64,000 bases of DNA from Salinispira pacifica (GTDB taxonomy: Bacteria > Spirochaetota > Spirochaetia > DSM-27196 > Salinispiraceae). The stretch lies in NCBI RefSeq assembly GCF_000507245.1, contig NC_023035.1:1961501-2025500 (forward strand). Reading direction: 5' to 3'. The position numbers and the translations under genes were made by a program. The notes beneath the pieces are model-generated. The model was not told where the DNA came from, ran no database searches, and saw nothing but the letters and a program-made list of their open reading frames with translations. Shown one piece after another: positions 46,725 to 57,002 of the stretch (position 1 is its first letter; each line of letters begins with the position of its first letter).

Positions 46725-47323
46725 TGCCTGCCCCCCTTCACAACCTTGCCTTTGGCCATTTTACCCCGGACAACCGCAGCAGTCTGCTGGTCGCCCAGAT
46801 AAATCTGAATGCTTCTGATATTCTCTTTGGTCTCGGGTATTTTGATCTTTTCAAATAGATTCACCCGCTGCGATGTAACCCTCAGCTCTTCGGCTATGAG
46901 ACGATACTGTTCTTTCAGTACTTCCAGTTCTGCATCCAGACTGAGTATCTTTTTTAATGTCTCCAGCGCCTGATCCACCCACAGGGGGATGGTGAAGATA
47001 TCGTATTCCGAGATTTCAAATTCCAGCTTATCGAACACCGGAATATCAATCCCGGCAATATTCCCCACGGATGTCTTCATTTCCTTCACATGAATGAAGG
47101 AAGGAAGATCCTGATGGTCGGAGAATATGGCGATCCACTGATCAATGGCCTGCTGAAGTTCATCTCTCTGTTTCTCTATCTCCGTCTGTTTCTGCTGAAT
47201 CTGACGAAGAACCAGCTGCAGCTGCTGTTTCTTCAGCTGCAGCGTGGGAAGATATCGCTGAAAGCGCTTGAGGGCATCTTTTTGTTTTTTAAGCTCGTTT
47301 TTTGTAAGCCTAACAGTTGCCAT
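46721..47323 (-). CDS. atpD: V-type ATPase subunit D
   Basis: Central shaft subunit. 200 residues, nearly all coiled coil (LKKQKDALKRFQRYLPTLQL and the helix near 130-170), with the RLTKNELKKQK start of the family. GGAGGGG lies before the ATG. Note that in this operon atpD means the shaft, not the F-type beta subunit. Confidence 0.95.
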   Translation of the reverse strand: MATVRLTKNELKKQKDALKRFQRYLPTLQLKKQQLQLVLRQIQQKQTEIEKQRDELQQAIDQWIAIFSDHQDLPSFIHVKEMKTSVGNIAGIDIPVFDKLEFEISEYDIFTIPLWVDQALETLKKILSLDAELEVLKEQYRLIAEELRVTSQRVNLFEKIKIPETKENIRSIQIYLGDQQTAAVVRGKMAKGKVVKGGRQ

Positions 47324-47341
47324 ACTGCCCCTCCGGTGTAA

Positions 47342-48646
47342 TTACACCGTTTCCTTGGCCGGCCAGAATTGTTTGATCAAATCGGTTTTCATTCCGGTCT
47401 CATTAGGTTCAAAACACTCGGCAAGAATCTCCCAGCCCAGGTCCAGGGCTTTTTCCAGGGGGATGTTCACCGAAAGATCCATCATGCGGTCTTCAAAAAG
47501 TTCACCGTATTTCAGCAGCTTTTCGTCCCAGTCCGACATACGGAAGCCCATGGATTTCTTTTCCAGAGATTCCTTGTAGCTGGCGTAGAGGGTGATCATG
47601 GAGTCCATAATCGCCCGGTGATCCTCCCGGGTGTCCTTGTTCACCATCTGCTTGAGACGGCTGAGGGAACCGAACGGTTCGATCCGTCCGTTTCTCAGAT
47701 AGTACTGCCCCTCGGTAATATACCCTGTGTTGTCGGGAATGGGATGGGTTACATCGTCCCCGGGCATGGTGGTAACTCCCAGTGAAGTGATGGAACCGGC
47801 TCCTTCAAAGTCAACGGCCTTTTCATACCGGCTTGCCAGCTGGGAGTACAGGTCCCCGGGATACCCGCGGTTTGACGGTACCTGCTCCATGGTAATCGCA
47901 ATTTCCTTCATGGCGTCGGCGAAGTTGGTCATATCCGAGAGGAGCACCAGCACCCGCTTGCCCTGAAGGGCGAACTTTTCCGCAACAGCCAGACTGATGT
48001 CCGGAACCAGCAATGCCTCAACCACCGGGTCGGCGGCGGTATGTACAAAGAAGATGGTACGGCTCAGTGCCCCGCCCTCTTCCAGAGCATCCTTGAATGC
48101 CAGATAGTCGTCGTTTTTCAGTCCGATACCCGCAAGAATAATTACATCAACCTCAGCCTGGAGTGCAATCCGTGAAAGCAGCTGATTATAGGGTTCTCCT
48201 GACACGGAAAAAATCGGAAGTTTCTGGCTTTCAACAAGGGTGTTGAACACATCGATCATGGGAATCCCTGTCCGGATCATATTCCGGGGAATAATACGCA
48301 TGGCCGGGTTTACCGACGGTCCCCCGATCTCAATCATGTTCTCTTCCAGGGAAGGACCTCCGTCCTTGGGACGGCCGGAGCCGTCAAAAATACGGCCCAG
48401 CAGGTTATCGCTGAAAGATACCTGCATGGGGTGTCCCATGAATCTCACCTCGTCTCCGGTTGAGATCCCTCTGGCTCCGGTGAACACCTGAAGACTGACC
48501 TTTTCCCGGTTCAGGCGGATTACCTGGGCCAGAGAAGACCCGTGGGGCGAAGTAACCATTGCCAGGTCATCGTATCGTACCCCCTCCGCAGAGACGGTGA
48601 TAACGTTTCCTTCTATTGATTCGATTTTGCTATATACTTTTCGCAT
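47342..48646 (-). CDS. atpB: V-type ATPase subunit B
   Basis: Non-catalytic head subunit. 434 residues, with the [13 protein letters not shown] barrel, [25 protein letters not shown] and [17 protein letters not shown] typical of the family. It has no Walker A GKT, as expected for B. It lies 12 bases after subunit A. Confidence 0.97.
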   Translation of the reverse strand: MRKVYSKIESIEGNVITVSAEGVRYDDLAMVTSPHGSSLAQVIRLNREKVSLQVFTGARGISTGDEVRFMGHPMQVSFSDNLLGRIFDGSGRPKDGGPSLEENMIEIGGPSVNPAMRIIPRNMIRTGIPMIDVFNTLVESQKLPIFSVSGEPYNQLLSRIALQAEVDVIILAGIGLKNDDYLAFKDALEEGGALSRTIFFVHTAADPVVEALLVPDISLAVAEKFALQGKRVLVLLSDMTNFADAMKEIAITMEQVPSNRGYPGDLYSQLASRYEKAVDFEGAGSITSLGVTTMPGDDVTHPIPDNTGYITEGQYYLRNGRIEPFGSLSRLKQMVNKDTREDHRAIMDSMITLYASYKESLEKKSMGFRMSDWDEKLLKYGELFEDRMMDLSVNIPLEKALDLGWEILAECFEPNETGMKTDLIKQFWPAKETV

Positions 48647-48658
48647 CTGAGCTCTCCC

Positions 48659-50428
48659 TTACCGTGCCTCTGCCATGATCTTCTCAGCGCCATGAACCAC
48701 ACCCGTTTTATGCCGGGCGATCAGATCCCTGATAGTCTTTTCAAGCTTCTTGAAATCTTCACCCATCCATTCGGAACCGTTAAAATCCTTGAAGTTCTGA
48801 CGGAGATCGTTGAAATAGTCCCGAGCGTCTTTCTGGCTGGAAAGATCGAAAGATGCGGTGATGATATCCAGTAAGATGCTGAAAATGTATTCCTGACGTT
48901 CCTTGCTTACCGAAGCGTCTACGGGATCAAAGCTGTCCTGCTGAAGATATACGGCATCGATAAATTCACTTTTCAGATATACAAGATAGTCTTCCAGGCT
49001 GGTTCCTTCTTCACCCACAACCTTCATCATCTGTCCCACTTCGTTACCCCGGAAGAGTACCGAACGGGCGTACTCGGTCTTTGCGGAGTCGATTGCCCCC
49101 TCGTATTTACTCCAGCTGTCCAGGGGATGAATGGAGGGGTACTTTCGGGCGTTGGCCCGGTCCCTGCTGAGACCGTGAAAGGCGCCCACAACCTTGAGTG
49201 TAGCCTGGGTCACAGGTTCTTCGAAGTTACCCCCTGCAGGGCTTACCGTACCGCCGATTGTAACCGAACCGGTTGATCCGTCATTCAGTCGGACCAGACC
49301 GGCCCGCTCATAGAAGGAGGCGATTACCGACTCCAGATATGCGGGGAAGGCTTCCTCGCCGGGAATCTCTTCAAGGCGTCCTGACATCTCGCGCATGGCC
49401 TGAGCCCAGCGGCTGGTTGAATCAGCCAGCAGGAGAATGTTCAGTCCCATCTGACGGTAGTATTCGGCAATGGTCACCGCTGTGTACACCGAGGCTTCCC
49501 GGGCGGCCACAGGCATGGATGATGTATTACAGATGATTACTGTACGCTCCATGAGGGTCTTGCCGGTACGGGGGTCGATCAGTTCGGGAAACTCTTTCAG
49601 GGTTTCCACCACCTCGCCGGCCCGTTCGCCGCACGCTGCCACGATTACAATATCAACTTCTGCGTTCCGGCTCATCACCTGCTGGAGTACGGTTTTCCCC
49701 GCTCCGAAGGGGCCGGGAACACAGAAGGTACCGCCCCGCGCCACCGGCAGGAAGGTGTCGATAATCCGCACCTTGGTAATAAGCTGTTCAGTCGGTTTCA
49801 GCCGCTCTTCGTAATTGGTGATGGCCCGCTTTACCGGCCATTCGAACATCATGCTCACTTTATGAATATCGCCCTTGCTGTCTTCCAGTTCGGCGATGGT
49901 TTGTTCAACCGTGTACTCGCCTTCTGAAGCGATGGATTTAACCGTGTACTCATCGGGGAGATTAAAGGGCACCATGATGCGGTGCTGGAAAATTCCTTCG
50001 GGTACCGTTCCCAGGGTATCCGCCCTGGATACATGATCCCCCGTCTTGGCTGAGGGAGTGAACTTCCATTTTGTTTCCCGGTCAAGAGCGTTAAGGTACA
50101 CTCCCCGGTCCAGGAAGAATCCGCACTGATCCGCAAGCTGCGGCAGAGGATTCTGCAGCCCGTCATATACCTGCTTGAGCAGCCCGGGCCCCAGTTCCAC
50201 GGCGAGCATTTCTCCGCTGAACTCAACCTGATCGTCCACACCGATGCCCCGGGTCATTTCGAAAACCTGGAGTTCCACCTGGCTGCCCCGGATGCGGATT
50301 ACTTCGGATTTCAGCCGTTTATCTCCAACCAGGATATATCCAACTTCGTTAAGCGCGACGTCACCGTCCACTTCAACGGATACCATATTACCGTTTACAC
50401 CGATGACCTTTCCTGATGTTTTTGTCAT
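48659..50428 (-). CDS. atpA: V-type ATPase subunit A (catalytic)
   Basis: ATP-hydrolysing head subunit. 589 residues, with Walker A GPFGAGKTVLQQ, the catalytic-region CGERAGEV, and LADSTSRWAQAMREMSGRLEE. The bulge insertion specific to A subunits is at about 120-190. The ATG overlaps the DUF2764 stop as ATGA. Confidence 0.98.
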   Translation of the reverse strand: MTKTSGKVIGVNGNMVSVEVDGDVALNEVGYILVGDKRLKSEVIRIRGSQVELQVFEMTRGIGVDDQVEFSGEMLAVELGPGLLKQVYDGLQNPLPQLADQCGFFLDRGVYLNALDRETKWKFTPSAKTGDHVSRADTLGTVPEGIFQHRIMVPFNLPDEYTVKSIASEGEYTVEQTIAELEDSKGDIHKVSMMFEWPVKRAITNYEERLKPTEQLITKVRIIDTFLPVARGGTFCVPGPFGAGKTVLQQVMSRNAEVDIVIVAACGERAGEVVETLKEFPELIDPRTGKTLMERTVIICNTSSMPVAAREASVYTAVTIAEYYRQMGLNILLLADSTSRWAQAMREMSGRLEEIPGEEAFPAYLESVIASFYERAGLVRLNDGSTGSVTIGGTVSPAGGNFEEPVTQATLKVVGAFHGLSRDRANARKYPSIHPLDSWSKYEGAIDSAKTEYARSVLFRGNEVGQMMKVVGEEGTSLEDYLVYLKSEFIDAVYLQQDSFDPVDASVSKERQEYIFSILLDIITASFDLSSQKDARDYFNDLRQNFKDFNGSEWMGEDFKKLEKTIRDLIARHKTGVVHGAEKIMAEAR

Positions 50429-51006
50429 GCCTGTACTCCATTATCGTTCTGAATTTCCTGCATCTGAGATCGGACCTTCTGGTAATGGCCGTCGAACTCT
50501 TCTCTTCCGGTTTCTTTGGTGAGACTGTTTCTCCGCAAAAGAATCTGCAGACGCAGATAATATACAATCATCTGCTGAACATTAAAAAACTGGCCGATTT
50601 CCAGTTCATCCAGAAACTGCCAGCGAAGTCTGTCCAGTATTTCATCAGCTTTCAGGGGTGTGGGCGCCTGAACTGCAGCCCTTACCTGTTCGCTGAGTCC
50701 GCTCACTGCGGTGTGATCATCCCCTGTGTTGTCACTGTGGATATAATCCTGGGGATCGCGCTGGAGGTTCTGACTGCGCTGCTTCACCAGCTCATTGCGC
50801 AATCCGGTCTCAAAACGCTGATATCTGTCCAGGAGGGGGTGGAGACCCGGCGCATCCGGTTCGAGAGTGATCCGGGTGAGAATTTCAAGATCACTTTCAG
50901 TCCCCCACTGCCTGCAGATATCCAGGAACTCTTCTCTGCCGGGCACATCCTCTGTTTCAAATGTGAGATACGGCAGACTCGCCACAGCATAGTAGTAGGA
51001 ACCCAT
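50425..51006 (-). CDS. DUF2764-type protein of the V-ATPase operon
   Basis: 193 residues, starting YYYAVASLPYLTFETEDVPG, a pattern of the DUF2764 family found in spirochaete, chlamydial and Bacteroidetes V-ATPase operons in the place of subunit C. Mainly helical, with no signal peptide. A role as subunit C-like collar is inferred from position between E and A; sequence alone does not prove it. Confidence 0.85.
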   Translation of the reverse strand: MGSYYYAVASLPYLTFETEDVPGREEFLDICRQWGTESDLEILTRITLEPDAPGLHPLLDRYQRFETGLRNELVKQRSQNLQRDPQDYIHSDNTGDDHTAVSGLSEQVRAAVQAPTPLKADEILDRLRWQFLDELEIGQFFNVQQMIVYYLRLQILLRRNSLTKETGREEFDGHYQKVRSQMQEIQNDNGVQA

Positions 51007-51017
51007 GGATTACCTCC

Positions 51018-51611
51018 TTACTGCTGTACGCGGATCAATTCGGAAATGCTCTGACTGAGATAGTTTTTAATCACCTCGGCTATGCTTTCTTCAGAGAAAT
51101 CGTAATACGCCTTGCCGTCCTTTTCTTTGAGAATGAAACCGCCGGTAAGGCCTTTTCCAACCTTCAGCTCCAGACCGGACTTGAACTGTTCACCCAGTTT
51201 CGCCTTCAGCTGGGTTTCAAGAACCTTCATTTCCTTCTGGGGAATCTCGATTTCACCGGTAATCTTGAACGATTTCACCACGGTGCTTACTGCATCCGCA
51301 AGTTTATCTCCGGAAAAATTCTCAGCGATTGCCTCTTCCACAATGCGGTCGAATGAATTCTGCAATGCCTTCTGCACGGTAATGAGAATATCCCGTCCCG
51401 CCTGACTGACGGCCGACTTGGCAGATGACTCGAACTGCCGGGCTTCCGCCTCGGCCCGTTCCTTGTACTGGTCGGCTTCTTTCCGTGCGGTGGCAATGAT
51501 TGAATCCGCTTCGGCCTTAGCCTTGGCGATAATCTCGTCCGCTTCCTTTCTGGCGTTTTCAACACCCTCTTTTTTAATCGTGTTCAGGAGATCCTGTACC
51601 TGTACTTCCAT
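51018..51611 (-). CDS. atpE: V-type ATPase subunit E
   Basis: Peripheral stalk subunit. 197 residues: a long Ala/Glu/Lys-rich N-terminal coiled coil (about 5-75) and a globular C-terminal domain with IEIPQKEMKVLE and KVGKGLTGGFILKEKDGKAYYDF. First gene of the operon, GGGGGAAAG before the ATG. The G/H partner gene that usually accompanies E is not in the operon. Confidence 0.93.
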   Translation of the reverse strand: MEVQVQDLLNTIKKEGVENARKEADEIIAKAKAEADSIIATARKEADQYKERAEAEARQFESSAKSAVSQAGRDILITVQKALQNSFDRIVEEAIAENFSGDKLADAVSTVVKSFKITGEIEIPQKEMKVLETQLKAKLGEQFKSGLELKVGKGLTGGFILKEKDGKAYYDFSEESIAEVIKNYLSQSISELIRVQQ

Positions 51612-51653
51612 TCTTTCCCCCGGATAATATTCGAGATTTAATAGTCTACCTAA

Positions 51654-51682
51654 ATTGTAGGAGATTATTATTACTGCAACAA
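51654..51682 (-). promoter_or_regulatory. V-ATPase operon promoter
   Basis: On the minus strand TTGTTG, 17 bases, then TACAAT, about 40 bases before the subunit E ATG. The surrounding 51,612-51,813 gap is unusually AT-rich. Confidence 0.6.
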
Positions 51683-51813
51683 GCTATTATGTAAATAATT
51701 TTTTATCGAAATACTTATATTTATCCTCTTAACGGATAATATCATATAAGTTAATTCACATTATAATATAAATTTTACCGGATACAGAGCACACCCTGGA
51801 ATTCACAGGTATG

Positions 51814-52212
51814 CTACATGGCTCCCAGGTTGAAGTTGCCCACAATTTTCAGCCCTCTGAGATCCCGCTTCACCTCAAGCTCCCGTTCGGGAAAATGGAC
51901 CGGTATTTTTTCATTCAGGATTCTCTGCAGGTCATCTTCTATCCTGCGGCGCTGTTCATCGTCCAGCTTTGAGATGGTGGAAATCTGAAGGTCCACCACG
52001 TAGCCCCGGCCGTACTCACTTCCGTACCCGGGGGTGAACTGAGGCCCCACATTGAAAACCCCGTCGTGAGCCTTGTTGGAAGTGGTTCCCCGCTCCGGCC
52101 TGTTGGGATGAATTCGGAGTTTCTCACCGTAGCTGTCCTCGAGATAATCATCCACCTCGTCGAACATCACCTTCATTCGTTTATTGAACTCGTTCATTTT
52201 CGGGTGATACAT
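51814..52212 (-). CDS. Hypothetical protein
   Basis: 132 residues from the ATG at 52212, chosen for GGAGGCGGA upstream; the reading frame extends to 52305, but the added residues are Cys/Arg-rich and look untranslated. The protein is acidic and hydrophilic, with a helix at about 60-90 (KLDDEQRRRIEDDLQRILNE) and a strand-rich end. No family recognised, no signal peptide. It follows mutS2 and ends before the V-ATPase promoter. Confidence 0.65.
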   Translation of the reverse strand: MYHPKMNEFNKRMKVMFDEVDDYLEDSYGEKLRIHPNRPERGTTSNKAHDGVFNVGPQFTPGYGSEYGRGYVVDLQISTISKLDDEQRRRIEDDLQRILNEKIPVHFPERELEVKRDLRGLKIVGNFNLGAM

Positions 52213-52322
52213 TCCGCCTCCGCAGGAACCCAGGCTGCTGCCGATATGGCAGTACAGCTGTGTGTTCTGTCTGTATTTGCATCTGTATGGTAGCCGAAGG
52301 CCCATGAATGTTTCAAGGCGCT

Positions 52323-54803
52323 TCAGAGATACACATAGGATTTCCCGAACCCGCCGTCCTCGGGGGGTGCAAATTGAATGCTTTGAATTTCATAGTTGGA
52401 CTTGATGAATTCATGCACGCCGTTCTGCAGCACACCGGTACCCTTCCCGTGAATTACGGCCACGAAGTTCATCCCCTGGACTGTTGCTCCGTCCATGAAG
52501 CGTTCCAGTTCTTTCAGCGCATCCTCAAGGCGTCGGCCCCGGATATCCAGGGTAAGGGAAGGCTGAATGCTCCCGGACTGATCTTTTCCGGAGGACTGCC
52601 TGCCTCCCGACGCTGTATCGCCGCCGCCCTTATCGTATTCAACATGCACCCGGCCGCCTGCCCCCCCTGAGTCGGCTGCCTGCACCAGTTCCAGATCCTT
52701 CTCCTGCACGGTCATCTTCATGCTGCCGGCAAGGATAACCCAGCTGTTCTTTTTCTTTCCCGCTTCAACAATACGGGCGGGTTTGGCACTGCCCCGGTAA
52801 CGCACCGTGGCGCCGGGCTGAAAAACCTGTGATCGGCCGCTTCGGTACTTTCGGGCTTCATACCGGGCTTCCTGCTCGTCAATATTTTTTTCAACCTCTT
52901 CTTTGTGTTGCCGGGAAATTTCAGAGAGAAGTTCACGGCTCCGCCGGATCTCTTCTGATGAATCGGAGGATGCTCCGGTCTCCCCTGGGGTCTTTTCTGC
53001 GGTTTTCAGAGCGGCTTTTTCTGCGGCCCGGAGCTGTTGAAGAAGGGATTCTATCTCCTTCCGGGACTCCTGGATGAAGCCGCCGTGCTCCCGAAGTTTT
53101 TCTTCCTTTACCCGGAGCTCCCGTTCCCGCAGGGCCTGGTAGCGACGGCCGTACTCATCCTCCGCATTTTTCAGGTCGGCGCTGCGCTTTTGCAGCTGAT
53201 TCTCCAGCTCTCTCAGCTCATGCTGACGGCTGCGCAGATCCTCGATCAGCTCCTGCATTCTGAGTCCGTCATCGCTGCTGTACTCCCTGGCCCGCTGAAG
53301 AATCTTTGCATCCATACCCACCCGGGCGGCGATGTCCAGGGCATGGGATTCCCCTGGAACCCCGGAGACAATATTGTAGGTCGGCTCAAGACTCTCACCG
53401 TCGAACTCCACCGAAGCATTCTCCATTCCTTCCCGGGTGAAGGCATGGGCTTTCAGTGCATCGTGGTGGGTGGTCACCATGGCGTAGACACCGGTGGTTG
53501 AAAGATGCTCCATTACCGCCATGGAAAGGGCCGATCCCTCGGAAGGATTGGTTCCGCTTCCCAGTTCATCCAGGAGAATGAGCGCATTATCCTTTGCGCC
53601 CTGAAGCACGGCGCTGAGGTTCTTCAAATGTGCCGAAAATGTGGAGAGTCCTGCATCGATGGACTGCTCATCGCCGATATCAACCAGAATATCACTGAAA
53701 AGGGGCAGCCGGCTTCCCTCAGCCGCCGGAATCTCCATTCCGCTTTGATGCATGAGCGTCAGCAGCCCCAGGGTCTTCATGCTCACCGTCTTCCCGCCGG
53801 TGTTGGGACCCGAGAGCACCAGAATCCGGGTGCCGGCCTTCATCTCAATGGTTATGGGTACCGCGTTTCCCCCAAGGGACGGGTGACGTGCATTCCTGAG
53901 GCTGATGCCTCTTTCAGCAATCTCGGGACTGATTCCCCGCTGGGAAATGCTCAGACGGGAGCGCATCTGCAGGGAGTCGAAACGGAGCATCCGGGTCTGA
54001 AACAATTCCAGTTCGCTTCGATAATCCCGCAGAGCTGCGCTGCATTCCCTGAGTATTCGATGAACCTCCATCTGGTATTCGCTTTTGGCCTCGCTGAGGG
54101 CATTGTTTTCTTCAAGCAGTTTCTGGGGTTCTATGTATATGGTCTGGCCGGAATTTGAGCTGCCGTGGATCAGTCCATCCACTTTTCCCCGGTGATCACT
54201 CTTCAGCGCCAGGACCACCCGTCCGTCCCGTTGTGCAATTTCATCGCTGCTCCAAATGTCCTTCTGACCGGAAATGAACCCCCTGGCTGTTTCCTGAATA
54301 CTGCCGTGGATCTTCTGAATCCGTCCCACAATCTTCCTGAGAGCGGGAATTTCATCCTCCCTGAAGCGGCCTGAGGAATCGAAATATGGAGACAGAATCT
54401 TCAGCAGCTCTCTGGGATGGCTCAGATCCTGACGAAATTCCTTCAGCCGTGCATATTCCCCCGGCTCCATCACATCTTCCGCCTCGTCCTGATTAAGCCA
54501 GTGATGCACGGATGCGAAGGAATTGATGAGAATCATCAGTCTGGAAAGCTGCTCCATTTCCAGAACCATCCCCTCCTTACCCAGAAGAGGCAGAATATCA
54601 TCCACAGTTGAAAGATCCTGAAGACCGTGGGCCTGAAGACTCTGGATTTTCCGGATTGCCCGGATCAGCTCAAGTTCCGCTGTGAGCTCATCTGCCCGGG
54701 TGAAAAACGGAAACTCCGCCCGGACGGGGTTGAATATACTGTAATTTCTGCAGATCCGGATAATCCTGTCAAATTCAAGAATTTCAATGCTGTGCTGATT
54801 CAT
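52323..54803 (-). CDS. mutS2: MutS2 family ATPase/endonuclease
   Basis: 826 residues. Walker A VLSGPNTGGKTVSMKTLG, DELGSGTNPSEGSAL and the MutS-type TTHHDALKAHA are clear; a long coiled coil follows (about 500-620). The C-terminal Smr domain has LDIRGRR and HGKGTGVLQ. MutS2 suppresses recombination and rescues stalled ribosomes in studied species. It is not the mismatch-repair MutS. The ATG overlaps the rsgA stop as ATGA. Confidence 0.97.
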   Translation of the reverse strand: MNQHSIEILEFDRIIRICRNYSIFNPVRAEFPFFTRADELTAELELIRAIRKIQSLQAHGLQDLSTVDDILPLLGKEGMVLEMEQLSRLMILINSFASVHHWLNQDEAEDVMEPGEYARLKEFRQDLSHPRELLKILSPYFDSSGRFREDEIPALRKIVGRIQKIHGSIQETARGFISGQKDIWSSDEIAQRDGRVVLALKSDHRGKVDGLIHGSSNSGQTIYIEPQKLLEENNALSEAKSEYQMEVHRILRECSAALRDYRSELELFQTRMLRFDSLQMRSRLSISQRGISPEIAERGISLRNARHPSLGGNAVPITIEMKAGTRILVLSGPNTGGKTVSMKTLGLLTLMHQSGMEIPAAEGSRLPLFSDILVDIGDEQSIDAGLSTFSAHLKNLSAVLQGAKDNALILLDELGSGTNPSEGSALSMAVMEHLSTTGVYAMVTTHHDALKAHAFTREGMENASVEFDGESLEPTYNIVSGVPGESHALDIAARVGMDAKILQRAREYSSDDGLRMQELIEDLRSRQHELRELENQLQKRSADLKNAEDEYGRRYQALRERELRVKEEKLREHGGFIQESRKEIESLLQQLRAAEKAALKTAEKTPGETGASSDSSEEIRRSRELLSEISRQHKEEVEKNIDEQEARYEARKYRSGRSQVFQPGATVRYRGSAKPARIVEAGKKKNSWVILAGSMKMTVQEKDLELVQAADSGGAGGRVHVEYDKGGGDTASGGRQSSGKDQSGSIQPSLTLDIRGRRLEDALKELERFMDGATVQGMNFVAVIHGKGTGVLQNGVHEFIKSNYEIQSIQFAPPEDGGFGKSYVYL

Positions 54804-55780
54804 AGTTTATTGTAGTTCCAATCTTTGCTTTTCCGTGCGCTCTCTTCCATAACAATCAGACTGTTCAGATAGGAATCGTAGCGGTCCTCAAGTATTTTCC
54901 CCTGGGCCACTGCGTCCTTTACCGCACAATCGGGTTCGTGGACGTGGCGGCATGAGCGTATGCCGCAGCGTTCCGCAAAGGGGATAAAATCGATGAAATA
55001 GAACCCCAGATCTTCCGGAGGTATGCCGTAAAGATCCAGCTCCCGGATTCCCGGGGTATCAATAATCCAGCCCCTGTGGCCCGGTCGGGGATAGGCCTTG
55101 GCAAGCACGGTGGTGTGCCTCCCCCGGTTATATTTCATATTGATATCGCCTACGCGGATATCCTGTTCAGGAAATATAGCCTGCAAAAGAGAGGATTTGC
55201 CAACCCCTGACTGCCCCAGCAGAAGAATTTCCTTATTCACCCACTGATCAAGCAGATGATCGACGCCCACCCCCTCCTTTACGGAGATGAGTGAAACTTC
55301 ATATCCTATCTGCCGATAATACGCCGCCCGCTCTTCGAGCTCATCGTCGATCCCCTGATCCGCCTTATTGATCACAATTCGCATGGTAAGACGGTTGTAT
55401 TCCCCAAGGGCAAGAGCTCTGTCGACGAAGCGGGGGCGGAACGGCGGACTCTGGACTGAGCTGAGGACGCACATCTCGTCAATATTGGCGGCTATGCACT
55501 GATCCTGTTTGCGCTTTTTATTCCATCTGCTAAGTTCGTTTTTTCTGTCCACCCTGCCGATAATCATGGCGGACGGATGTGAATCCTCCGGCCCTCCCAC
55601 GGCTTCGTACACCACCCGGTCCCCGGGCGCCAGAGGATTATACTGTGTTGTTCCGGTATTCAGCTTTTTGCCTTTAATTCGGGCTTCGTACACCCGGTCA
55701 TCCCCGGCATCGGCGATGGAAAAAATATTGTTGGCGCCCCAGAGTACAACGGCAATCTTATCCGAACTATTATCTGACAT
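54800..55780 (-). CDS. rsgA: Ribosome small-subunit-dependent GTPase RsgA
   Basis: 326 residues. Circularly permuted GTPase: NKAD (G4) comes before GQSGVGKSSLL (G1) and DTPGIREL (G3). An OB-fold precedes it, and the zinc motif CGIRSCRHVHEPDC follows. It aids late 30S assembly. It overlaps murI by 11 bases. Confidence 0.96.
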   Translation of the reverse strand: MSDNSSDKIAVVLWGANNIFSIADAGDDRVYEARIKGKKLNTGTTQYNPLAPGDRVVYEAVGGPEDSHPSAMIIGRVDRKNELSRWNKKRKQDQCIAANIDEMCVLSSVQSPPFRPRFVDRALALGEYNRLTMRIVINKADQGIDDELEERAAYYRQIGYEVSLISVKEGVGVDHLLDQWVNKEILLLGQSGVGKSSLLQAIFPEQDIRVGDINMKYNRGRHTTVLAKAYPRPGHRGWIIDTPGIRELDLYGIPPEDLGFYFIDFIPFAERCGIRSCRHVHEPDCAVKDAVAQGKILEDRYDSYLNSLIVMEESARKSKDWNYNKL

Positions 55781-56594
55781 TGATCACATCCTGAAAATGG
55801 CTGCAGAAATGGCCGGCTATATCCTTATAGTAATTCAGCCGCTCTGCTGAGGTGATATAAAATCTGCTGCGGTCTGCCAGGGCAGAACAGTCGGGCTCAG
55901 GCATGATCGATTGAAGACGGGGAAAACTGTCCAGACTCAGGCCGTTGATTACACGGACAATCTGCCGGGTAATGCCCTCCCGGGAATCCACCAGCCGGAT
56001 ATTCCCCTTCCAATGGGATTGCAGCAGTTCTTCCAGATGAATGAAGTGTGTGCAGCCCAGCACCACCGTATCAATTTTATCGTCTGAGAAGGCCTGTGCA
56101 ATCGCCTTCAAATGACCGTTTACATCGATCCGGAAAAAGTCATGTTCGATTCCTTCTATGAGCTCCGTTGCGGCAATTTTCTGAAGCCGGAGATCCCCAG
56201 CGTACTCCCGGATCAGGTCTTTAAGATAGGGATCCTGAAGGGTCTGACTGGTTGCCATAATCCCCACCCGGCGGTTTGCGCTGATCAGTGCTGCGGGCTT
56301 GATTGCCGGAACGGTACCGATAAACGGTTTGGCGAACCGGCTTCGGAGATGCTCAAGGGCCACCACACTTGCGGTATTGCATGCCAGAACATAGATGTCG
56401 GGGCGGTAGTGATTCTCGATGTATTCAACCAGCTGCTCAAGCCGCTGTATTAACAGTCCAGGTTTTCGTACTCCATAGGGGAAAAATGCCGTATCGGCAA
56501 AATACTGTGTGTTGATACCCGGGATATGCCGCAAAGCATGCTGCATGTAGGGAATACCGCCGATTCCCGAGTCAATAAACGCAATCAATTTCAT
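55770..56594 (-). CDS. murI: Glutamate racemase
   Basis: Makes D-glutamate for peptidoglycan. 274 residues with FIDSGIGGIPY, the two catalytic cysteines in LACNTASVVAL and LGCTHFIHLEE, and the conserved PYG near 40. It overlaps rsgA and follows the zinc-ribbon gene by 46 bases. Confidence 0.95.
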   Translation of the reverse strand: MKLIAFIDSGIGGIPYMQHALRHIPGINTQYFADTAFFPYGVRKPGLLIQRLEQLVEYIENHYRPDIYVLACNTASVVALEHLRSRFAKPFIGTVPAIKPAALISANRRVGIMATSQTLQDPYLKDLIREYAGDLRLQKIAATELIEGIEHDFFRIDVNGHLKAIAQAFSDDKIDTVVLGCTHFIHLEELLQSHWKGNIRLVDSREGITRQIVRVINGLSLDSFPRLQSIMPEPDCSALADRSRFYITSAERLNYYKDIAGHFCSHFQDVINVR

Positions 56595-56640
56595 GAATGT
56601 AGAGAATATAGCATGCTTCGGTCCTGAAGGTCATGAAAAA

Positions 56641-56955
56641 TCACAGGTCATCGGAAAACAGACTGTTGAAGGCATCCCTGGCTTTGGCTGCGGCGTCTTC
56701 ACCCCCGCCCTTTTCCGGAGAGCCGGTTCCCGGTGAAGCTCTTCGTGGGGAAAAGTAATCACAGAAGTTATTACGCTCCTTGTCACGAACCTCTTCGGGA
56801 ATTTGTTCCCTGCAGTCCCAATGGGATCCGGGGCTGTAGAATTTGCAGTTTTTGCAGACTCGTACATCGGCGTCGCATGAGGCACAGGTCTCATTCCGGG
56901 AGACAGGAAGGGTGATGGTAAGCGGAGCTTTACAGCGGAAACATTGACTTTCCAT
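56641..56955 (-). CDS. Small zinc-ribbon protein
   Basis: 104 residues with Cys pairs CFRC, CASC and CKNC and further single Cys (WDCREQ, NFCDYF), enough for two zinc sites. A Gly/Pro/Ser-rich linker and an acidic tail follow. Function unknown. The ATG has no Shine-Dalgarno and lies 6 bases after a perfect TATAAT, suggesting a leaderless mRNA. Confidence 0.75.
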   Translation of the reverse strand: MESQCFRCKAPLTITLPVSRNETCASCDADVRVCKNCKFYSPGSHWDCREQIPEEVRDKERNNFCDYFSPRRASPGTGSPEKGGGEDAAAKARDAFNSLFSDDL

Positions 56956-56961
56956 GCTTTA

Positions 56962-56996
56962 ATTATATTGATTTCTTTTTTTAACTGCACTAGTCT
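56962..56996. promoter_or_regulatory. Divergent promoter of the zinc-ribbon and pentapeptide genes
   Basis: Minus strand: TATAAT (56967-56962) ends 6 bases before the ATG at 56955. Plus strand: TTGATT (56968-56973), 17 bases, TAGTCT (56991-56996), 6 bases, ATG at 57003. Both would give leaderless transcripts. Confidence 0.5.
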
Positions 56997-57002
56997 GGAC
57001 CC

